Shown piece after piece: positions 59,343 to 64,000 of a stretch of 64,000 nt of DNA; position 1 is the stretch's first letter, and each line of letters opens with the position of its first letter. The translations under genes and the position numbers were made by a program. The notes under the pieces are model-generated. The model made no database searches. It worked only from the letters and a program-made list of their open reading frames with translations, and was not told the origin of the DNA. Origin of the DNA: Kitasatospora sp. MMS16-BH015 (GTDB taxonomy: Bacteria > Actinomycetota > Actinomycetes > Streptomycetales > Streptomycetaceae). The DNA is taken from contig NZ_CP025394.1 of the NCBI RefSeq assembly GCF_002943525.1, forward strand, positions 4,154,001-4,218,000, read 5' to 3'.

Positions 59343-59960
59343 TCAGGCGCTTTCGAAACCGCGCTTCAGCGCGGCCGCGATCTGCACCGAGCGGCGCGCC
59401 TGGAAGCCGACGGCGGCCAGGTTCTCCTCGGTCGGGCCACCGTGGCCGTGGTCGGAGACGGAGCTGGTGCCGTACGGGTTGCCGTTGGTCTTGCCGAACT
59501 GCACCTCGTCCGCGTAGCCGGGGGCGACGATGATCGAACCCCAGTGGTAGAAGGTGTTGTTCAGCGCCAGCAGGGTGCTCTCCTGGCCACCGTGCTGGGT
59601 CGAGGTCGAGGTGAAGGAGGACACGACCTTGTTCTCCAGCTTGTGCTGGAACCAGAGGCCACCGGCGGTGTCGATGAACTGCTTGAGCTGGGCGGCCGGC
59701 AGGCCGAAGCGGGTCGGCGTGCCGAAGAGGATCACGTCGGCCCAGTCGAGGTCGTCCAGCACGGCCTCCTGGATGTGCGAGGTGGCCGCGACGTGGTCGG
59801 CCCACTCCTTCTTGCCTGCGATGACCGCGGCCGGGGCGAGCTCCGCGACCTTGCGCAGGCGGACCTCGGCGCCGGCCTTCTCGGCCGCCTGGGCGGCCGC
59901 GTCGGCCAGCTGGTAGACGTTCCCGGTGGACGAGTAGTAGATGACGGCGACGTTCGTCAC
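59343..59960 (-). CDS. wrbA: NAD(P)H:quinone oxidoreductase, WrbA type
   Basis: 205 residues from GTG 59960, after AGGAG. The flavodoxin FMN loop is VIYYSSTGNVYQLADAAAQ, with GTPTRFGLPAAQLKQFID and SFTSTSTQHGGQESTLLALN, the WrbA signature, and a late GTSSVSDHGHGGPTEE. It makes two-electron reductions of quinones to hydroquinones, avoiding semiquinones. In this locus it would protect against or act on a quinone intermediate. It lies 159 bp downstream of the multicopper oxidase gene. Confidence 0.92.
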   Translation of the reverse strand: MTNVAVIYYSSTGNVYQLADAAAQAAEKAGAEVRLRKVAELAPAAVIAGKKEWADHVAATSHIQEAVLDDLDWADVILFGTPTRFGLPAAQLKQFIDTAGGLWFQHKLENKVVSSFTSTSTQHGGQESTLLALNNTFYHWGSIIVAPGYADEVQFGKTNGNPYGTSSVSDHGHGGPTEENLAAVGFQARRSVQIAAALKRGFESA

Positions 59961-59996
59961 TGTGCGCAACTCCTGTTCGAACGAGATCAGTTGTGC

Positions 59997-60018
59997 GGTG
60001 GGTGCTGGTGCACCCACC
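59997..60018. terminator. Hairpin between multicopper oxidase and WrbA-like genes
   Basis: GGTGGGTGC (59997-60005) pairs with GCACCCACC (60010-60018), loop TGGT. It is either the end of the oxidase transcript or an operator just upstream of wrbA. Confidence 0.5.
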
Positions 60019-60119
60019 ATCGTGAGTCTCATCGGGGAGCTGTCGACCCGGCAAACCGCGGTCGGGCACTTCATCACATCGGGCCGTACCCGGACCGGAC
60101 GTACACCCTTCGGCGGTGG

Positions 60120-61586
60120 TCAGGAGATCTGCATGGTGCCCATCATGCCCATGGCACCGTGGTCGAACAGGTGGCAGTGGTAGAGGTAGACGCCCCGGTA
60201 GCTGTCGAAGGTGAGCTGGATCTTCACCGTCTCGCCGGCCAGCAGCGCCACGGTGTCCTTCAGCCCGCTCTCGCTGGGGTCCGGAGCCTTGCCGTTCCGC
60301 TCCAGGATGCGGAACTGGACCAGGTGGACGTGGAAGTTGTGCGGGGCCCGGACGTTGGCGTTGGTGATCGTCCAGACCTCGGTGGTGCCCCAGGTGATCT
60401 GGGTGTCTATTCGGTTCGGGTCATAGGTGAGGTCGTTGATGTAGGCCATCGGGTTGGCCCGGCCGTCCTCGTCCATCCGCAGCACGAAGGTGCGGTTGAC
60501 GGTGGCGATCGGGGGCGTGGGCAGGGTGCGCAGGGTGTCCGGCACGTAGGAGAGGTCCAGCGCGTCGCGGACCACGTCGAAGCGCATCACCTTGCCGATC
60601 AGGTCGGCCGGGCCGGGGCCGGTGTTGTTCAGCAGCACCAGCTGGGTGCCGACGGGGTAGCGGGAGAAGTCGATGACGATGTCGGCCCGCTCGCCGGGCG
60701 AGAGCTTGAGCTGGTTGGTGGTGCAGGGCGTCGCCAGCAGGCCGCCGTCGGAGCCGATCTGGGTGAAGCTGCCGCCGTCGGAGAGGGCCAGCACGAAGAA
60801 CCGCAGGTTGCTCGAGTTGAGGATCCGGAAGCGGTACTGCCGGGCGGCCACCTGGAAGTACGGCCAGGGGCGGCCGTTGACCAGGATGGTGGTCCGGTTG
60901 GTGAAGTCGCCCATCGTGTAGACGAGCTTGCCGGTGGAGTCGATGTTGACGTCGCGCAGCAGCAGCGGCACGTCGTACTGGCCGCTGGGCAGCGGCTGGC
61001 AGCGGTCGTTGTCGTCCGACAGCTGGTACATGCCGGACAGGCCCCGGTAGACGTGCTCCGACTCCAGGTGGTGCGCGTGGTCGTGGAACCAGAGCGGCGC
61101 GCCCAGCTGGTTGTTCGGGTAGGTGTAGGTCTTGCTGCCGCCCGGCGGGATGGTGACCATCGGGTTGCCGTCGCTGTCCACCGGCACCTCGGCGCCGTGC
61201 AGGTGCACGGAGGTCGGCAGGTCCAGCGCGTTGGTCTGGTTGATCACCACGCGGCGGCCCGAGCGGGCCTTGATGGTGGGGCCGGGGTACTGGCCGTTGT
61301 AGGTCTCCACCTCGGTCTGCAGGCCCGGGATGATCTCCTTGACGGCCTTCTGCATCGTCACCGAGTAGTAGTCGGTGGTCGAGGAGGTGCTGGTCGGCTG
61401 GAGCACCTGCGGCACGGTCAGCGGCACCGCGAACATCGGGGTGACGGCGGGCCCCACCACGCCCGTGACGTCGGCCTCGGCCGTCGGGCCGAGCAGCGGC
61501 GCGGCCAGGCCGACCCCGCCGATCAGGCCGGTGGTCACGGCGCCGGCCTTCAGGGCGCCTCTTCGGGACAGCTTGCGGTTCAACAT
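60120..61586 (-). CDS. Secreted multicopper oxidase (laccase/phenoxazinone-synthase-like)
   Basis: 488 residues from ATG 61586, with GGGGAAT upstream. A Tat signal (NRKLSRRGALKAGAVTTGLI) exports the folded, copper-loaded protein. Copper motifs are HLHG (about 128), WFHDHAHH (about 167), APHNFHVHLVQF and YLYHCHLFDHGAMGMM near the C-terminus, so type 1, 2 and 3 sites are all present with an axial Met. The overall pattern is closer to phenoxazinone synthase/CotA-like three-domain enzymes than to small laccases. It would oxidise phenols or aminophenols outside the cell to quinones or coupled products. Confidence 0.93.
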   Translation of the reverse strand: MLNRKLSRRGALKAGAVTTGLIGGVGLAAPLLGPTAEADVTGVVGPAVTPMFAVPLTVPQVLQPTSTSSTTDYYSVTMQKAVKEIIPGLQTEVETYNGQYPGPTIKARSGRRVVINQTNALDLPTSVHLHGAEVPVDSDGNPMVTIPPGGSKTYTYPNNQLGAPLWFHDHAHHLESEHVYRGLSGMYQLSDDNDRCQPLPSGQYDVPLLLRDVNIDSTGKLVYTMGDFTNRTTILVNGRPWPYFQVAARQYRFRILNSSNLRFFVLALSDGGSFTQIGSDGGLLATPCTTNQLKLSPGERADIVIDFSRYPVGTQLVLLNNTGPGPADLIGKVMRFDVVRDALDLSYVPDTLRTLPTPPIATVNRTFVLRMDEDGRANPMAYINDLTYDPNRIDTQITWGTTEVWTITNANVRAPHNFHVHLVQFRILERNGKAPDPSESGLKDTVALLAGETVKIQLTFDSYRGVYLYHCHLFDHGAMGMMGTMQIS

Positions 61587-61705
61587 CTGGTATTCCCCGT
61601 TCCGTTTCCACACTGGGCGGCCCCCAGTGGGTGGGCCTTGCACGGGGAACAATGCAGAGCCTTCACAGAATCGATCAAACGTACGCGGGAGTCCCTGTCA
61701 GCTCG

Positions 61706-61719
61706 TTCCGACTTCGTCA
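61706..61719. promoter_or_regulatory. Shared locus motif TTCCGACTTCGTCA, second copy
   Basis: It is identical to 59194-59207 and ends nine bases before the -35 TTGACA at 61729. It lies in the 408-bp divergent region 61587-61994 between the multicopper oxidase and the shikimate-dehydrogenase-like gene. Confidence 0.55.
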
Positions 61720-61728
61720 CTTTCGGGA

Positions 61729-61757
61729 TTGACAGGGGCATTCAACTTTGCTACAGA
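61729..61757 (+). promoter_or_regulatory. Strong HrdB-type promoter of the shikimate-dehydrogenase-like gene
   Basis: TTGACA (61729-61734), 17 bp, then TACAGA (61752-61757). The -35 is perfect. It would give a 5' leader of about 230 nt to the start at 61995. Confidence 0.7.
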
Positions 61758-61769
61758 AATAAACAAGTT

Positions 61770-61799
61770 GGCGGCCCGGGAGTACACCCCCGGGCCGCC
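61770..61799. terminator. Hairpin in the leader of the shikimate-dehydrogenase-like gene
   Basis: GGCGGCCCGGG (61770-61780) pairs with CCCGGGCCGCC (61789-61799). On the minus strand a T-rich run (AACTTGTTTATTTC) follows, as in a classical terminator; on the plus strand it is a leader hairpin a few bases after the predicted transcription start. Confidence 0.6.
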
Positions 61800-61808
61800 C
61801 GATTCCGA

Positions 61809-61817
61809 TGACGAAGT
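61809..61817. promoter_or_regulatory. Inverted half copy of the shared motif
   Basis: TGACGAAGT is the reverse complement of ACTTCGTCA, the core shared by 59199-59207 and 61711-61719. With 61711-61719 it brackets the promoter at 61729, as in DNA-looping arrangements. Confidence 0.4.
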
Positions 61818-61994
61818 AGCGGTGATTGCGGGTCAGCTCCCCGGCCGAGCTGACTCTGTGCCACCGCCTTGCACGCCCTGTGGTGGACAAGTTGCCTAAG
61901 CTGGCAAATCCCCGGGGAAATCCGGAGAGCACAGGAAGTGGGCGACTCCGAGGATTCCGGCGTCGGCCTCCAACCGCGGAAGGAGCACCACCCA

Positions 61995-62870
61995 ATGCGA
62001 GTAGACACGAGGGCAGGCGTGGACCGCCCCAGGCCGCGTCGCCAGCACGCGCACCGCGCGGCGGTGCTCGGCTACCCGGTCGACCAGTCGCTCTACCCGG
62101 TGATGCACCGCGCGGCCTACACCGCGATGGGCCTCGAGTGGACGTACACCGCGGTCGAGTGCGAGGAGCCGGGCCTGGAGCAGCTCATCGGCTCACTGGA
62201 CGGCTCCTGGGCGGGCCTCTCGCTCGGCATGCCGCTCAAGCGGGCCGCGCTGCCGCTGATCGACGAGGTCAGCGACCTGGCCATGGACGTCGGGGGCGTC
62301 AACACCGTCGTCTTCCGGGACGGCCGGTCCTACGGCGAGAACACGGACGTGCACGGCTTCCTCGCCGCACTGCACGAGGCCGACGTGCACGCGCTCGGCT
62401 CGGCCGTGATCCTCGGTGGCGGCACCGCCGCCTGTTCGGCGCTGGCCGCCGTCCGCGAACTCGGGGTCAAGGAGCCGGCGGTGGTGGTCCGCGAGCCCAG
62501 CCGGGCGGCCGAGGCGCACGCCGCGGCGGGCCGGCTGGGGATGGCGGTGGACGTCTACTCCTTCGGCCAGCTGGACAGCCTGCTGCACGGCGCGGGTCTG
62601 GTCATCTCCACCCTGCCCGCCGGCGCGGCCGACTCCTACGCGGCGGCCATCGTGCACTCCCGCGCGGCCATCTTCGACGTGGTCTACTCGGCCTTCCCCA
62701 CCCGGCTGGCCAAGGCGGCCGGCTTCGCGGGCAGCACGGTGGTCGACGGACTCACCCTGCTCACCTACCAGGCGGCCCGCCAGGTGCAGTTGATGACCGG
62801 CCGGGAGGACGTGCCGGTGCGGGCGATGCGCGAGGCCGCCCAGGCCGAGCTGGCCCGACGGGCGGGCTGA
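61995..62870 (+). CDS. Shikimate dehydrogenase-like protein with altered substrate motif
   Basis: 291 residues from ATG 61995, nine bases after GAAGGAG. The N-terminal substrate domain has VLGYPVDQSLYPVMHRAAY, where AroE enzymes read HSLSPxxHN: the second Ser is Tyr here. The usual NVTxPxK reads LSLGMPLK, keeping the catalytic Lys. DVGGVNTVV and GENTDVHGF keep the catalytic Asp. The NAD(P) loop is ILGGGTAACSALAAV. It should act on a shikimate- or quinate-like compound, probably modified. It is divergent from the multicopper oxidase, behind a strong promoter. Confidence 0.87.
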   Translation: MRVDTRAGVDRPRPRRQHAHRAAVLGYPVDQSLYPVMHRAAYTAMGLEWTYTAVECEEPGLEQLIGSLDGSWAGLSLGMPLKRAALPLIDEVSDLAMDVGGVNTVVFRDGRSYGENTDVHGFLAALHEADVHALGSAVILGGGTAACSALAAVRELGVKEPAVVVREPSRAAEAHAAAGRLGMAVDVYSFGQLDSLLHGAGLVISTLPAGAADSYAAAIVHSRAAIFDVVYSAFPTRLAKAAGFAGSTVVDGLTLLTYQAARQVQLMTGREDVPVRAMREAAQAELARRAG

Positions 62871-62958
62871 ACCCGCTCTCCCGCTCTCCTCACGCACCGG
62901 ACGTCCTCTCCCGTTCGCTCTGCCATCCCCGCTCCCCCGCACCCTCGCCGACCGATCG

Positions 62959-64000
62959 TCAGGCCGACAGCTCCTGCGACTTGTCGAAGCCCTGGCGGCG
63001 GGCCGAGGAGAGCACCGAGATGGCGTGCGCCACCGAGCAGAGCGTGGCGTGCCGGTGCCAGCCGGCGTAGGACCGACCCTCGAAATCGCGCATCCCGACC
63101 CGGGTGGAGACCTCCGAGAAGTCCTTGGAGACCCGGCGGGTCAGCCGGCCCAGCCGCAGCAGGGCGACCGGCGGCACCTCGATCAGGTTCGACAGCCAGA
63201 GCTCGGCGGGCTTGCCCTTCGGGCCCGACCAGCCACCGACGAGCGTCAGTGCGCGCTCCGGCGGCAGCGCCGCTCCCGGACGGCGGACCGCCGGCAGCGT
63301 CACCCGGGTCCCGCTCACCAGGATCGACCGGGTGATCGAGTAGTCCGGGTCGACCCAGCCCACCGGGCGGGAGAACCGCTTGGCCCACTCGACCAACTGC
63401 TGTGCCTGGAAGAGGCGTTCGCCCCGCCCGGGCAGGCTGAGGTCGTAGCCCACCAGCCGGGTCGAACCGCTCACCCGCATCACGAACGGCACCCCGCGCC
63501 GGGTGAACTCCTCCACCAGCACGGCGGAGTCGAGCTCGCGCGCGTCCAGCACCGCCGGGCGGCGGCGCAACCCCCATTCGGGACGCGAGAGTTCGGCGAC
63601 GGTGTTCACGGCGCACAGCTCGGGAGAGGCGGCCGAGACGTCATCGGGGATCTTGGCCCGCTTGCGGCGCTCGGTGTCCTCCAGCCACTCGGGCGGCAGG
63701 ATCAGGTCCCAGTTGACCGGGGCGCTGGTCTCCTCGTTCGCGAGCCAGACTCCGTACGCCTGCTGGCTGTTGACGACCCGTCCGAGCTCGGTGCGGAAGG
63801 ACTCCTCGACGCCGACCGAGTGCTCCCCCGCCTTCGGGATGGCCATCGAGTTCAGCACCCAGGCCTGCGGCAGCATCACCCGGTCCAAGTGGCGGGCCAG
63901 GGCCTGCCGGACGGGCTTCCACCCCCAGGAGGAGTCGCTGATGAAGTGGTGCAGGCTCTGTTCCGCCGCACCGTGGCCGGCCACCGAGGCCAGCGCGCGC
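62959..64000 (-). CDS. IS701-family transposase-like protein, 5' part missing, first catalytic Asp lost
   Basis: At least 347 codons; the frame stays open to the right edge, so the start is outside the window. The sequence follows IS701 transposases: SDSSWGWKPVRQALARHLDR, PKAGEHSVGV, LILPPEWLEDTERRKRAKIP and PDDVSAA. The first catalytic Asp block (usually DDTG...K) reads LNSMAIPKAG, so that Asp is gone; a later Asp remains in PAVLDARELDS. No terminal inverted repeats were seen on the visible side. Similar proteins occur in natural-product clusters, perhaps as domesticated regulators (family knowledge; role uncertain). Confidence 0.82.
   Translation of the reverse strand, partial: RALASVAGHGAAEQSLHHFISDSSWGWKPVRQALARHLDRVMLPQAWVLNSMAIPKAGEHSVGVEESFRTELGRVVNSQQAYGVWLANEETSAPVNWDLILPPEWLEDTERRKRAKIPDDVSAASPELCAVNTVAELSRPEWGLRRRPAVLDARELDSAVLVEEFTRRGVPFVMRVSGSTRLVGYDLSLPGRGERLFQAQQLVEWAKRFSRPVGWVDPDYSITRSILVSGTRVTLPAVRRPGAALPPERALTLVGGWSGPKGKPAELWLSNLIEVPPVALLRLGRLTRRVSKDFSEVSTRVGMRDFEGRSYAGWHRHATLCSVAHAISVLSSARRQGFDKSQELSA

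Noticed and set aside
62871..64000. Complete insertion sequence
   Set aside because: No terminal inverted repeats or target duplication are seen on the visible side, and the first catalytic Asp is missing.

Overview
The window is very GC-rich, with GC-biased third codon positions, GTG starts and tRNA genes without introns. Its gene families (MmyB-type XRE regulators, a TipA-like MerR regulator, paired SigB/SigF-class sigma factors, a CE1758/CE1759 flavin pair) point to a streptomycete (Streptomyces or Kitasatospora). The stretch upp - tadA - tRNA-Ser - two sigma factors resembles, from memory, the SCO4041-SCO4034 part of the S. coelicolor core chromosome. No phage, plasmid or CRISPR module is visible.

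Layout. 1-4.9 kb: a two-component pair (response regulator cut by the window edge) divergent from an ABC ATPase and FtsX-type permease. 5-19.7 kb: mostly regulator/enzyme pairs: two MmyB-like XRE regulators divergent from an SDR and an alpha/beta hydrolase, a TipA-like MerR, a TetR gene flanked on both sides by a 17-bp-period repeat, a double alpha/beta hydrolase, DinB, an HhH-GPD protein, and an E. coli-like aspartate carbamoyltransferase divergent from a rhomboid-like protein over an 11-bp-period repeat. 19.8-36 kb: housekeeping and conserved genes: HerA-like ATPase, LytR_C protein, upp, tadA, tRNA-Ser(CGA), a possible structured RNA, tandem sigma factors, protein phosphatase, aldo/keto reductase, NlpC/P60 and SPFH proteins. 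36-50.5 kb: a large repeat-rich cell-surface protein, a globin next to a flavohemoglobin, three tRNAs, a hybrid PAS regulator whose kinase core looks dead, an acyl-CoA ligase, a DUF1906 protein, an EamA transporter and a small Asn/Gln-rich secreted protein.

50.9-64 kb: a run of redox genes, mostly on the minus strand, that looks like a shikimate-linked biosynthetic locus: EPSP synthase paralogue, shikimate-dehydrogenase-like protein with altered substrate motifs, FAD aromatic monooxygenase, LLM flavin monooxygenase with FMN reductase, SDR, SRPBCC protein, WrbA-type quinone reductase, glutathionyl-hydroquinone-reductase-like GST, secreted multicopper oxidase, and a transposase-like protein that has lost its first catalytic Asp. 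A 14-bp motif recurs beside the -35 elements of two promoters in this locus. I infer a quinone/hydroquinone or other oxidised aromatic product. The product is unknown to me and the locus probably continues past base 64000.

The best candidates for undescribed biology are the 17-bp array around the TetR gene (12377-13342), the shikimate-linked locus with its shared motif, the 11-bp repeat at 18807-18872, and the structured intergenic segment at 28085-28250. All functional calls come from reading motifs by eye; no database search was possible.
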